DNA of 64,000 bases from Lytechinus pictus (GCF_037042905.1 NC_087257.1:28209501-28273500); one strand, 5' to 3'. Positions 49,899 to 63,021 are shown, numbered from the stretch's first letter. Translations and numbers: made by a program. Notes: generated by a model from the letters alone, not told the origin.

Positions 49899-52856
49899 GC
49901 ATTTTGGGGTAAAAGTTGGGAACCGGTCTATTTTACCTCATTTGAATGTGCTGAATCTGATAAGACCGGTTCCCAAGCCAATTTTTCATGTTTTGACCAC
50001 CTAATTTGCATAAACAAAATGGCTGCCAAATTGACAATTTATAATCTTATTTCTACAATATTCTTTTATAATATTCGCTTTCACCGATATGGATACTGCA
50101 AAATCCTGCATACTTAACATGCACCATTTTGGGAAAATTTGTTATTTCTGTTTCCAGCTAATTATTTATGCAAATTTATGCATATTTTGCAATATTATGC
50201 TATAATTTGATAATTACACTTAAAATGCTTATTATTTTGGGTACAAATAGCATTTGTATCATTGTGATAATTGTTTGGCCCTTAAATATATAATACTCGG
50301 TCAATTTTATATGTATTTTATTGTTCTTTGATATTTCTTTTGTGTTCTTGTATTTTCTGCCATTTGCTTTGTATATGTTTGATATGAGATCTTTAAAAAA
50401 TAATATCAATGGCAGACAAATTTTAAGCTTCAATGATAGAATCATTTGATAAACTTCTTTTGCCACAACTGTTAATTGTACTCAGGAACAAATACACACA
50501 CATGCTCACACACCCACACCTGTATATAGAAAGTAATATACTTGCAAGGTATATTAGACATGCCCAATATAAAAACATCGATGTTGATCCTATAATCATG
50601 ACAATTACCAAATTCAATGAACCCGTAAGAAAAGAAGAGTTAGAAGTTGGAAAACCTGTAATCATGCTGAACTTAAATTTCTTGAAATTTAAGTTATTTA
50701 GTTTTTTATAACAGATCTAATAATCAATTTAACGTGTGATTTACGCAGTGCAGTTTATTAATCGGATATAAGTAGCAGTACATCCTTGTAGCAAAATTAT
50801 ATCTTTGATTCAGCTCTATCAGAACTGCAACCATGGTAGTTAACCAAATAACAATTTGTAATAAATACAAAGGGTCTGTATTACTGGATCGCTTACTAAT
50901 ATTTTTGGTCATTACTGATTTATTTATTTATTTATTTGGCAACGATACATTTTCCCCAAGTCAACCATCAAAGCGATAACTGAAAACCACAGCTTCTATC
51001 CAGTCCTTGCCTTGGAAGATTCTTTGACGAACGATACTGAATACAGAAGAGGAAATTATAAAAAAAACATGGGGCTAAACACAGATTAACCCCATGGTAA
51101 AAACATGGGAAAACAAGGTTTCCAGCCCAGTCCCTGCCCAATGCAGAACAGATTTTCACAGTGTGTCCTATGGTTAAAAAGTGCTAGAAATGCCTGTTGA
51201 AGGTAAACCAACATGGAGACAGTTGCAGAAGTCCGGTCTAGAGGTTATCCGGTCATGGATGATATTTTTCCGCACCACCGCAAGTAAGACAATGTCTGAT
51301 CTCAGCAATTCTGTGGAGGAGGTAAATATGTAGATTGGCAGACATGTGATGTGTGTTTCTTCATGCTCATTGTTCTATCAAAGACTACGCCAAGAGATCT
51401 AGCCTTGCATACTAAGATATGAAGCTTCCTCACCTATTAGTACTGGAGTTGTAGTCATAATAATTACGCATATATGGAGATGACAAAACAAGATACAGTG
51501 TACTTCGCTTTTTACTGTTAAGCTCCAGGAAGTTGACCTTCATCCAACATCGAATCCTCAATGGCAGCACCAACAACAGCAGCTGCACGAACCTCTGTAT
51601 CTTTAACTTTTAGATCAAAAGTGAGGTATACAGCTGGATGTCATCAGCATAGAAGTGTATACCAAGACCATGTTGCCACATTATAGAGCCAAGAGGAGTG
51701 ATGTACAGTTTGAAGAACAAGGGACAAGGACAGACTCCCAAGGAACTCCATATCAAAGGGTAGTCACAGGAGACTGCATGCCAGTGATGAATACAGCTTC
51801 ATACAGCTCTATTGGCAAGGTAAGAGGAAACCTGCAATTGGAGTGCAGAATCATCAATTCCAAAACAGACTGTCAGTCTCCCAAGAAGAATGACATGTTC
51901 ACTGGTATCAAAACCGGTTGACAAGTCAAACATAACTTAGGCAACTGCTTTCCTCATAGAAAGAGAAATCCTGGCTCTACAATCGAAGAAATTCTCGACC
52001 TAGACTTTGATGGTGATATCTCAGACTCGCATGCAGCCTATCAGAGCTGGGTAAGCTATTGGATGCTGTTGGGTTTAATACCGATCAAAAGAAGTGGATT
52101 AATAATCACCTGCAGGAACGCCAAACATGCCAGGAACCCAGCATCCTCTGAAATATCTTCGTTATCAATTTGAAATAGTCTATCTTATGAAGATATGAAG
52201 ATGTGTGAATATTAGAATTTCGATAAATGGCCTAGAAGACATTAGGCAATTCACTGCGGTATTGAAAAGGTGCACTTCGAGCATTTTAACACCTGGAACA
52301 ACATCTGGTTAGACAGCAGATTCTCTCTCAAGACAAAAATTTAGGTTTTGTTTATGGATTTGTGACATGAGAATCGGACATATCTCATGAACACAAACAC
52401 GATGACTTCGATACGAACAAAGAAATTCAAAAACAATAAAATACATTATTATTCACTGTGATATCATATTCTAAGGGCCGTACAATTATTTATAATGATT
52501 TAAATGCTATTTGTACCAAAAATATAAGCATTTGAGCTGAAATTATCAAATTATAGCATAATGATCCAAAATATGCATAAATTTGCATAATTAATTAGCC
52601 GCAAACAAAAATAACAAGTTTTCCCGAAAGGTACACGTGCGTATGCAGGATTTTGCAGTATTCATGTCTGTGAAAGCGAATATAATTAAAGAACATTGTC
52701 GAAATAATATTCTGAATTGTCAATTTGGCAGCCATTTTGTTTATGCAAATTAGGTGGTCAAAACATGAGAAATTAGCTTGGGAACCGATCTTATCAGATT
52801 CAGCATATATCAATTGTGTGAAATAGTCCAGTTCCCAACTTTTACCCCAAAATGCT
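49899..52856. mobile_element. 3-kb element with ~440-bp terminal inverted repeats
   Basis: 49899-50345 is the reverse complement of 52420-52856 (GCATTTTGGGGTAAAAGTTG, ATTTGCATAAACAAAATGGC, ATTTATGCATATTTTGC). The interior carries an antisense LINE remnant and unrecognised sequence. No transposase was found, so a non-autonomous foldback element is most likely. Confidence 0.75.
51180..52080 (-). pseudogene. antisense L2-like LINE reverse transcriptase remnant
   Basis: On the minus strand one frame near 51600-51740 reads LFFKLYITPLGSIM and HFYADDIQLYTSLL, the YADD catalytic box of L2/CR1-type RT. Further along (51385-51300) is ARSLGVVFDRTMSMKKH. Stops and frameshifts interrupt it. It lies inside the 3-kb inverted-repeat element. 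Confidence 0.75.
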
Positions 52857-53689
52857 ACTTAAAAGTTATATAGGCCTCTTTTTCCAGAATGGGTCTAGTC
52901 TATCCCGTATTTCCCGGGATCGTCCCGTATTTTGCTCCTTTGTCCCGGCGTCCCGACAAACCCTTCCCGGGACACCTATCTGTCCCGTATTTTTAGAATA
53001 TTGAACAAAATGTAGTTGATACATTTAAAAGTGACGAATTTTCATCAAATAACCAAACAGATGACGAAGCAGAGACAACAATAAATCGATAAACTAAACT
53101 TTTGCAAGTTCTGCGGGTGATTTTTATCCTAACCCAATACATTGCAAACGAGCTGGCTAATTCCTGCCTGTGTGTGGCAGGCTCTATGCATGTAGGATCG
53201 GAGCAGATTCTCAATGGTGCAAACAATCTCACATGATAAACAGTTTTTCCACCAAAATAATCACAAAATCGGCGGGAAATTTTGATGATCATATTATAGA
53301 TTCTCAGATTACTGATTTAATAGGAGGAACAAGTTTTTTTAGTTCTTATAACTGGATCTACATGTAGTACGTGCTTTAGCTTTCGTTTTGAGTCTTGTTG
53401 TGTAGGATGCCGGCGCCGTTTCCTCTAATTTGTAAGTTGACAATGTTTCACTTTGAAATTTTATTCATTTCTAAACCATTTAGTTTTTCAAAATTTTAAA
53501 GATATATCTAAAAAACACCAAATATCATTATCATTTCTGTTAGATGATTGGATTGCTTTTGTTTACTTGAAGTTTGAACTTTTTCCTCTTTCATTTTTAT
53601 CCTTCACCCTTCTATCCTTCCTGCTTGCTTTTTTTGTTCCATCTATCTTTTAATATTTCCTACCTTTCTTTCCTGATCCTTTCTGTGTG
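52857..53689. other. intergenic with TCCCGTATTT repeats
   Basis: Four TCCCGTATTT-like words between 52908 and 52995, and one more at 54353 beyond the pyrimidine tract, suggest a worn element split by that tract. Confidence 0.35.
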
Positions 53690-54330
53690 TTAATTTTCTT
53701 TCTTTCCTTCTTTCTCTTATCTGCCCTTTTTATTTCCTTCATTCTTTCTTTCCTTATACTTTTATTTACTTCCTTCTCCCTTCCTCACCTTTTTCTTTTC
53801 GCTTTTTCTCTCCTTCCATTATTATTTTTTCATTCTCTCCTCCCTCCAATCTTTCCTCCCTCTCTTTCATTCTTTCTTTCATCTTTATTTTATTTTCCTT
53901 CTAATTCTTTCCCCTTATTCTTTCTTTCCCTTCCTCCCTTCCTTCCTCCCCCTTCCTGTTTTCTTCTTTCTTTGTTTCTTTCAAAGAATGAAAACATTTT
54001 TCTTTCCTTCATTCTTTAATTGTTTCCTCCTCCTTTTTCTTTTTCTTTCTCACATTTGTTTTGTCTTTCACACATCTTCCATTTCTTTCTTTCTATATTC
54101 GATGAATTCAAAGAATGACGGAAACCTTTTTTTCTTTTTTATTCTTTCTTTCATCGTCCTTTTAATTATTCTAACTTTCTTTCATTTTTTCCCCTTCATT
54201 TTTTCTTTCTTCTTTCTCATTTCATTTCTTTTCTTTCGTCTTTTCTTTCTCTCCTTCATTCTTTCGTTCACCCTCCTTTCCAATTATTTATATATTTTTC
54301 ACAAGTATAACACTGTATAGCCTTCTTTGA
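53690..54330 (+). repeat. pyrimidine-rich (TTCC/TTTC) tract
   Basis: About 640 bases of TTTCTTTCC-type repeats. The two 110-codon Phe/Leu/Ser frames here are low-complexity artefacts. Confidence 0.8.
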
Positions 54331-54757
54331 TGATCTTTTTTTTTATCGATTGTCCCGTATTTCATTTTGTGAAATCTGGTCATCCTGATTTAAACCCTTT
54401 TTTAAAACTACATATGATTTACCAGGTCCCAGTACATATAGAAATATGTTTGTACATGATTGGCTTAATGACATTAAAATACACTTTGCCACACTAAGTA
54501 CATCAGTATTAATTTTATATTTATAGAGAAAACATATCTTACACATACTTTCAATTGCCTTCTACGACCTAGCAAAATGGCGGCGGTCACGTGACTTATC
54601 GAGTTCGCCGGCGATGTTTTGCTTGGGTAAACACGACTTCCACGTATTTCAAGTTCAGTGGGGCACTTCCATTGACGAGTGGATATATGCGTGACCCCGA
54701 CGTAAAAAGGATACGTAACGTAAAAGGGTGTTTAAAATACTAAAATAATGAAAAAGG

Positions 54758-56738
54758 CATAGGCGCATCCAGGCCCCCCCCCCCCCTATTGGCGGAGCAA
54801 AAGAAAAGGAGGGGAAAGAAAGGAGGAAAAAAGAAGAGCAAAATAAGAGGAGGGAGACGAGTGAATGAAATAAGGTCAGGGGAATACTTGGAAAATTATT
54901 TTAAAATATATATTTCATGTCACTTTATTAAATTTTTGCTCGCGCTTCGCGCTCGCATAGCCTGTTCGATGAGATACATATCTTGCTCAATAAGCTGATA
55001 TGCAGCTTAAAATATCAAATTTGAAGTCAATATATGAAACATATTTCAGCTCGTATATCGAGCTTTTATTATTTTGTTTTATTTACAAATTGATTTTTTG
55101 TAAGTGCTCTGCAAAATGTCCGTTTTAGGGTGTGAATGTCATTTGCAGCTTTTTGCGCTGTGCACTCGCATTATTTGATTTGCCAAGTATGCCTACTTAT
55201 TATCTTTATTCATCCAATAAATTCTTTATATATTAATTCTATAACAAACTACTTAAAATCCCCCTTTTATGACAGTTTATCAAAAATTTCGTCTCGCGAT
55301 TTGCGCTCGCATTAATAGTTAAAAATATATTAACTCATAAATCCTATTCATTATTACAAAATTGCTTAAAATATCTAGTTTTCAGGCCTCAAATGTAAAC
55401 AAATTTCACTCATCTCATCACGCTTATTACATTGATAAATATGATATTAAAATTGTATGAATTCCTAATAACTAAATTGTCCCTTTTTCAGAAAGGAACA
55501 TCGACAAGTTTCATATCGAGGAAGAGGAATAGGAGGATAGTCATCATTTTGATATGATGACAAAAATGTCCTTAGACCTAGAATGTCCAGGTCCTAGGTC
55601 AGAATGATGATAAAAATATCAGCTCGCGCTTCGCATTCGCATCATTTATTAATTATAAGTGCTATCCACATACACTTCATAATTTTCCTACACAGTACTT
55701 TAGATAGTGCTTAAATTCACCCTTTTCATACCGGAATATCAAATATTTTCCGATCGCGCTTCGCGCTCGCATTATTGATTTACATGAAAAAAAAAAATGT
55801 ATTCAGAATGCTCAGATTCTGTCTAACTCTAAAACGTGCTTAAATTATCCAGTTTGCGCTCGCATTATTAATGTATAGGAACGTCCCTTTTCATGATTTA
55901 CAAAACATGAATAGAGTGTAAATTTTTAGGTCTGAAATATCAAATTTTCCCACTCGCGCTTCGCATCAATTGTTAACTTTTATACCTATCCCGTTTATTT
56001 AAAAAGTGCTTAGAATGTCATTTTTTTAGGTCGGAATGTCAAAGAATTTTCAGCTCGCGCTTCGCGCTCGCATGATATAAAAGTTGAAATATCTATTGTC
56101 TTAATGGCTAACTGCAAATTGTCCTTAACAGGTCCCTTTTTTATCAAGCCTGAACCCATATTGAAAATGTCTGCCCGCGCTTCGCGCTCGCAGTAATTGT
56201 CTAGTTACATATGCATCTTGTTGAGGTTCACAAACATTGCCCAGAATATTCAATATTCATGACAAAGTACATGAAATTCCAAAAAATTTCAGCTCGCGCT
56301 TCTCGCTCGCACTATAATTCAAATAGGGCTTATGAGATTATTACATTTTTATATTGTTTTATAAGAATAAAGCTAAGAAATGACTGTTAGGACATCGGCG
56401 TTTTGCCCCCCCCAAAATTTTTTTTTTTTCACTACCTAGAAAATGGGGAGAAAAGTGTAAAATTTAGGCCTATAATTTTTTTTATGTTATGTCAAAATCT
56501 ATCACAAACTTTGATTTTTGTAATTAAACTGTCAAAATTTTGGCTCGCTAGCTACTTCTTTTTAGCTTGACGCGATATGCCGTATCAAGCCCCCTCAATT
56601 TTTTTGCTCATTACGCCACTTAGACAACCCCTTCAAAGTAACAAACAAAAATCAACTTTGAGCGGCCGATCGGGGAAAATATGGGTGAAAAAAAAATCGC
56701 CCTCCCCCCCTATAGGCGGGAGCTGGATCCGCCCCTGA
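54758..56738. mobile_element. 2-kb element with repeated GCGCTTCGCGCTCGC motif
   Basis: Ends AGGCGCATCCAGGCCCCCCC and GGCGGGAGCTGGATCCGCCC are imperfect inverted repeats. Between them the motif CAGCTCGCGCTTCGCGCTCG, or a decayed form, occurs at about 54940, 55285, 55620, 55752, 55855, 55950, 56053, 56173 and 56292. Each lies in a ~100-130 base unit with AGGTCxGAATGTCAAA. The right part holds a copy of the 10150-10412 family. Flanks GAAAAAGG and GAAAGGGG may be a worn 8-bp duplication. Confidence 0.65.
56390..56622. mobile_element. GTGGCGTAATGAGC-ended element, second copy
   Basis: TATCACAAACTTTGATTTTTG and the end GCTCATTACGCCACTT match 10150-10412. It is embedded in the 2-kb element. Confidence 0.55.
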
Positions 56739-56895
56739 AAGGGGTATATATTTCGCTAGGAAAACTACGTGTTTATACGGTCCAATTTGCGAGGGTATAT
56801 AAAGACTAAAATACTTTATAGAGGATGTTCAATTTGCCCCGATATAGGTGTTTAGGGTCCGATTTGAGCGATCGAGGTGTGTGGGTGGTACTAAA

Positions 56896-57788
56896 CCCAA
56901 TCATATAAGTAAAGGTAAAGCCGATCACGGACGTCGCAATTAATTATAATCAATGAAGGTTGACCCTATCAATTCAATGATATTAATGAAAAACTGAGGC
57001 AAGTTAGGATATTTCCCACAGACTTTACAATTTTACATAGGAGATCTTAAATCACATTAATATAACTTAGCAATCTGATAATTTGTTCAAAGTTTTGATT
57101 GTTGCATCATCCCGCAATATAATCTTAAAGATTATTCCAAATCTTTCCTTTCTACAATCTTTTCCCCTTTTTTATTCGCATCATTGTGCTATTTCCACGT
57201 TTTGAAAGTTTATGTCGTGATGGCCTATAATCATTCCACAAAGCACCCTCATTTCATATAATCAAAATCCATTTTCTTCATTTTATGCACGCAAAAAGCG
57301 CAAGCTCAAAATGTTAAATTTTTTATATTTTGACGTAAAATTGAATTTAAGCAATATTTTCTTTTATTTCCTCTGCATGGGTGTGGAACCATGACCCCCC
57401 CCCCCCCCCCGCGCGCCTGTACGCCAGTGATTGAACGTAAAGCTTAATGGGTCCCTACAGGGGGGCGTTATAGAGCCATTTGAAGGTTATAGATGAAGAG
57501 CCCCTACTGCGTGGGGTCTGGGGCAAAGCACCGGTAGCTTATTTGCATAAAATTTAGCAAGCTTATAGCACAATGTTGTATGCAGTCCATTTTTCTTCCC
57601 GCTCTTATTTTCTATCCTCGGCAGCCCGGTCATGTTATTAAGTTGTCCCTTTTCTTTTTTTCCAATTTAGCTTTTGACTAATTCAATTCTACCTTCAATT
57701 CCCGCTATTGTTTGCCATTTTGGTATCTTTTAATTTATTTCCAATCATGCTATTGCATTAGTTTTACATAGGCCTGTTTCGGAATGAT
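56896..57788. other. intergenic stretch
   Basis: A C16 run is at 57394 next to GCGCGCCTGTACGCCAGTG, probably another worn element end. No gene. Confidence 0.3.
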
Positions 57789-58093
57789 TTGTTCTTTCTC
57801 AAATGTTTTTTCGTTCTTTTTCCCTCTTTCCTTCCTTTTCCATTAAAAATATTTTTTCTTCTTCGTTTACTTTTCACTTTTCCCTTTCCTGTTCGTCCTT
57901 TCATTTCCCCTTTCCTTTCACTTTCCCTCTCTTTCTCCCTCCCTTCCTATTTTCCTGGTGAAATCCGCCAGGGGTAGCAGCTAGTTTGCCCCCCTGCCCC
58001 CCGCCTGTTACGCCACTGTCTGTCATATCTCTCCCTTTCATTTTTTTATCTTTTTCCCGTTTCTCTCTTTTCCTTCTCCCTTTCTTTCTATCT
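57789..58093 (+). repeat. pyrimidine-rich tract with a worn element end
   Basis: CTTTCC-rich sequence interrupted at 57960-58020 by CCCCCCGCCTGTTACGCCACTG, a hAT-like terminus. Confidence 0.5.
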
Positions 58094-59614
58094 CCGTCTC
58101 TTTCCAATTCACTGTTAGGCTAATTAGCCATCATGTATATATCCAAGTATGTTGATTTCTTATTCTGTAATGTGTACCATAGTTTATTAATTTGTTGAAT
58201 TTATCGTACCTATATATTATTATGTGTGAACAATATCGTTTTCCCCACTATTTCTGGTGAAGAATATCCAGGGAAATACCTTCTCTATTTTCATTATTGG
58301 ATAAAAGCACATAAGCCGGTAAATATTTAAAAAATGAATAAATACGATAAAGATATTGTAGGAAAATGCAAAAACGAGATAGAAATACAATATTACAACG
58401 TGTTTTTGTATGGAGTGTCAATGAAATTATCTGTTTGTCATGACCGAGCGCAGGGGCGGATCCATGATTTTCCAAGGGGGGGGGGGGCCTCATTTCCCGA
58501 GAAAAATTGACAGCCCCCCCCCCCCCAATAAAAATGTCACTTTCACCAAAATTTTATGGTAATTTCGTCCACGTACGATTTGACAAGCAAAAAAGTATGT
58601 GCTGGTGTAATAGTACTATTTTAAAGTTTAGATAAATGTTTTGAAGTTCATATATGTTTGTATCAGATAAAAGTAAACGGGATTTGAAATTGAGATAAGG
58701 TCAAATAGCTGTTTTCATTTCTCGTACATTATATTCAACTTTTCCCTCATATGTTTATGATATTTACACAGGTCCGAATGGGACTGACCCAGGTCGATAG
58801 CTTCTTTTTAGCAGCAACAAGAGAGAGAGAGAGAGCGAGAGGAGGGGGGGGGGGGAGGTCATGGAGGACGAAAGATACAAAGATTGTTGGAAGATTGTGG
58901 TTTGAGAGGGGAGAGATGGAGGAAGAGATGGGGGCAAATGAATGGAAAAGGGAAACATATTTTAGAGAATATCAAAAATTCTAACTTTCTAAAGAAAAAA
59001 AAACCCACTAAGCTTTGTTTCATCGATCATTAACATCAATTAAATTATCGGGTATGGTCATGGCAAGTGGTATATAGTGCACTTCTCTGAAAACGGAAAG
59101 TTAATTGTCACCAATCAGACAAAAGAGAGCATAATTATCACATTTTTGTCATATCTGAAAGTGGTCTATTTTGAAAAAAAGATATGTCACTTACTCAAAA
59201 GAAGGAAGTAGAAAATTGATTTATTTAAAAGAAACATTCACTTAATTGTGAATGTTTGCTGGGTATATTCTATTCCCCCATATTGGGAAAATGCATGTTT
59301 TAAGGGTAAATTTAAACGCAACATTGCGTGAAATTTACAAAATATTTGGTATTTTTTTACCCAATATTGATTGGGTAAACCTTTTTTTTAGAGGTCGTTT
59401 CCTTTTTACTTTTTATAAATGAAAATCTAATTTCACGATGTGACATAAAAATGAGAAAAATTATAATCTCACCCCTAGCTTTTCTTCACTTTTTTTCTTA
59501 TCTTTTTTTGTTGTTGTCTTGGTTGAGGAACGTTGAGTTCCAGTAATCCCCCACCCGTGAAAAACGCCACCGTTATTGGTTTTTTATTCTTATTTCCACA
59601 CAAATAGTCAACCA

Positions 59615-59720
59615 TCCCCAGTGGCGCAATAGGTTAGCGCGCTGTACTTATAGACAGTACCCAGCACCGTCTGGCTATATAGCGATGCGGAGGTTGTGAG
59701 TTCGAGCCTCACCTGGGGAA
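59615..59720 (+). tRNA. tRNA-Ile(UAU) with 32-nt intron, copy 1
   Basis: Acceptor TCCCCAG pairs with CTGGGGA, discriminator A. D-arm GCGC...GCGC, anticodon stem CTGTA/TGCGG, loop CTTATA+A with anticodon TAT (59649-59651), T-arm GTGAG TTCGAGC CTCAC. The intron is 59653-59684, after position 37 as in eukaryotic tRNA-Ile(UAU), and contains TATAT complementary to the anticodon. Boxes TGGCGCAATAGG and GAGTTCGAGCC; a TTTT follows near 59731. Reads AUA codons. Confidence 0.9.
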
Positions 59721-61894
59721 TATTGGTTTGTTTTGTAAGGGAAACCGCCATAAGTGACACTGGAATGAACAAAACTCCCCCACCTAATTGTGGCTGTTAA
59801 TTTGTATTTACCATATACAGTATTTGAACTTAACCCCATGATCAGGCATAATCTCAATTCCGCGGCATTAAAAACTCAACTTCCAACGAGAAAAATTAGT
59901 TTTATACGTATTGCTATTTAGGTTGCATATGCATTACCGGTACTTCTTGATAAAACTAAGTAAAATTATTTTTTTAAATCACCGGTTTTTCATATTTCAT
60001 ATGTAGGTCTATAAAATAGGCCCTATATATGCCAGCCAAGTTATGTTTAAATGAAAATATATTGACTTTTTACAACTGGATCATGTCATGGGTATCTTTG
60101 CGAGTGTAAAGCACGAGATGAACAATTTTATTATGTCAAACTGAAAAAAATTTGACATTTAGGGACCGTTTGAAACCATTACCATCAGGCCTAGGTTTTA
60201 TAACTAAACATTTGATGCAAGCTCAAATTTTGAGCTTTACTGGACATGCGAGGGTGCCACAATTTTGTTTAAAAAAACCCTGAAATCTCTTCCTTATTGT
60301 CACTTTCCCCCGTTTTCTCTACATTTCTCTACACCCCCCCCCCCCTCTTGCTCCGTCTCTTTCCAATTCGCTATATACTCATTAGCCATGATGTATCTCC
60401 AAGTACAATATGTTGGTTTCTTATTCTGTAATGTGTACAATAGTTTATTAATTTGTTGAATTTATCGTACCTATATATTATTATGTGTGAACAATATCGT
60501 TTCCCCTATATTCCTGGTGAAGAATTTCCAGGTAAATACCTTTTCTATTTTCATTATAGATGCATCTTGGATGTAAATCGCATAAGCCCTTAAATATAAA
60601 AAAAAAATGAATAAAAACGATAAAGAATTTATACTTATATTAAAATGCAAAAACGAGATAGAAATATTATATTACAACGTGTTTTTTTAATGGAGTGTCA
60701 ATGAAATTATCTGTATGTCATGACCGAGCGCAGGGGCGGATCCATGATTTTCCAAGGGGGGGGGGGGCCTCATTTCCCGAGAAAAATTGACAGCCCCCCC
60801 CCCAATAAAAAGGTCACTTTCACCAAAATTTTATGGTAATTTCGTCCACGTACGATTTGACAAGCAAAAAAGTATGTGCTGGTGTAATAGTACTATTTTA
60901 AAGTTTAGATAAATGTTTTGAAGTTCATATATGTTTGTATCAGATAAAAGTAAACGGGATTTGAAATTGAGATAAGGTCAAATAGCTGTTTTCATTTCTC
61001 GTACATTATATTCAACTTTTCCCTCATATGTTTATGATATTTACACAGGTCCGAATGGGACTGACCCAGGTCGATAGCTTCTTTTTAGCAGCAACAAGAG
61101 AGAGAGAGAGAGAGAGAGCGGGAGGAGGGGGGGGGGGAGGTCATGGAGGACGAAAGATACAAAGATTGTTGGAAGATTGTGGTTTGAGAGGGAGAGATGG
61201 AGGAAGAGATGGGGGCAAATGAATGGAAAAGGGAAACATATTTTAGAGAATATCAAAAATTCTAACTTTCTAAAGAAAAAAAAACCCACTAAGCTTTGTT
61301 TCATCGATCATTAACATCAATTAAATTATCGGGTATGGTCATGGCAAGTGGTATATAGCGCACTTCTCTGAAAACGGAAAGTTAATTGTCACCAATCAGA
61401 CAAAAGAGAGCATAATTATCACATTTTTGTCATATCTGAAAGTGGTTTATTTTGAAAAAAGGATCTGTCACTTACTCAAAAGAAGGAAGTAGAAAATTGA
61501 TTTATTTAAAAGAAACATTCACTTAATTGTGAATGTTTGCTAGGTATATTCTATTCCCCCATATTGGGAAAATGCATGTTTTAAGGGTAAATTTAAACGC
61601 AACATTGCGTGAAATTTACAAAATATTTGGTATTTTTTTACCCAATATTGATTGGGTAAACCTTTTTTTTAGAGGTCGTTTCCTTTTTACTTTTTATAAA
61701 TGAAAATCTAATTTCACGATGTGACATAAAAATGAGAAAAATTATAATCTCACCCCTAGCTTTTCTTCACTTTTTTTCTTATCTTTTTTTGTTGTTGTCT
61801 TGGTTGAGGAACGTTGAGTTCCAGTAATCCCCCACCCGTGAAAAACGCCACCGTTATTGGTTTTTATTCTTATTTCCACACAAATAGTCAACCA

Positions 61895-62000
61895 TCCCCA
61901 GTGGCGCAATAGGTTAGCGCGCTGTACTTATAGACAGTACCCAGCACCGTCTGGCTATATAGCGATGCGGAGGTTGTGAGTTCGAGCCTCACCTGGGGAA
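61895..62000 (+). tRNA. tRNA-Ile(UAU) with 32-nt intron, copy 2
   Basis: Identical to copy 1 over the whole gene, intron included (61933-61964), 2280 bases downstream in the tandem duplication. The TTTT terminator is also retained. Both copies look functional. Confidence 0.9.
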
Positions 62001-62759
62001 TATTGGTTTGTTTTGTAAGGGAAACCGCCATAAGTAACACATACACTGGAATGAACAAAACTCCCCCACCTAATTGTGGCTGTTAATTTGTATTTACCAT
62101 ATACAGTATTTGAACTTAACCCCATGATCAGGCATAATCTCAATTCCGCGGCATTAAAAACTCAACTTCCAACGAGAAAAATTAGTTTTATACGTATTGC
62201 TATTTAGGTTGCATATGCATTACGGTACTTCTTGATAAAACTAAGTAAAATTATTTTTTTTAATCACCGGTTTTTCATATTTCATATGTAGGTCTATAAA
62301 ATAGGCCCTATATATGCCAGCCAAGTTATGCTTAAATGAAAATATAATGACTTTTTACAACTGGATCATGTCATGGGTATCTTTGCGAGTGTAAAGCACG
62401 AATTGAACAATTTTTTTTATGTCAAACTGAAAAAAAATTGACATTTAGGGACCGTTTGGAACCATTACCATCAGGCCTAGGTTTTATAACTAAACATTTG
62501 ATGCAAGCTCAAATTTTGAGCTTTACTGGACATGCGAGGGTGCCACAATTTTGTTTAAAAAAAACCCTGAAATCTCTTCCTTATTGTCACTTTCCCCCGT
62601 TTTCTCTACATTTCTCTACACCCCCCCCCCCCCTCTTGCTCCGTCTCTTTCCAATTCGCTATATACTCATTAGCCATGATGTATCTCCAAGTACAATATG
62701 TTGGTTTCTTATTCTGTAATGTGTACAATAGTTTATTAATTTGTTGAATTTATCGTACA

Positions 62760-62983
62760 TGTAGTGCAGCTTTAAACCTTTAGTTATGCCTGTTCTGAAT
62801 CACTTTGCCTTGGACATTTTGGAGAGGATGATTTATTTACCCATGGGACTAAAACCACACAGCAGATTTTGAGCCCATTATCATCTTCTAAGAAAAACCA
62901 GCAAAAGAAATGAACCATTGTCCTGATCAGAGAAACTCTCCAACCCCCTCTCTCCAACTCCCCCTCTCTCTCCCTCCCTCCCC

Positions 62984-63021
<38 letters not shown>

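Larger units (their letters stand above)
54684..56895. mobile_element. TTTAGGG-type MITE split by a larger insertion
   Basis: 54684-54757 (GCGTGACCCCGACGTAAAAA, AAAAGGGTGTTTAAAATAC) and 56739-56895 (GGGTATATATTTCGCTAGG, GTGTTTAGGGTCCGATTTG) resemble the interior of 2140-2599. They are joined if the 54758-56738 element is removed. Confidence 0.45.
58094..62759 (+). repeat. 2.28-kb tandem duplication carrying tRNA-Ile
   Basis: Unit 1 is 58094-60352, unit 2 is 60353-62640, and a third unit starts at 62641 and stops near 62759 (CCGTCTCTTTCCAATTC begins each). Most of the unit is offset by exactly 2280 bases with only scattered differences, so the duplication is recent. Each unit has a GGGGCGGATCCATG terminus, a (GA)n tract, facing GTAAA..TTTAC words and a tRNA gene. 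Confidence 0.9.

Noticed and set aside
50433-50711. 92-codon plus-strand frame with a somewhat protein-like composition inside the 3-kb inverted-repeat element
   Set aside because: No motif recognised and no transposase signature; too weak to call a gene without a search.
53687-54320. Two 110-codon hydrophobic frames
   Set aside because: Same cause: a TTTC/TTCC repeat tract.
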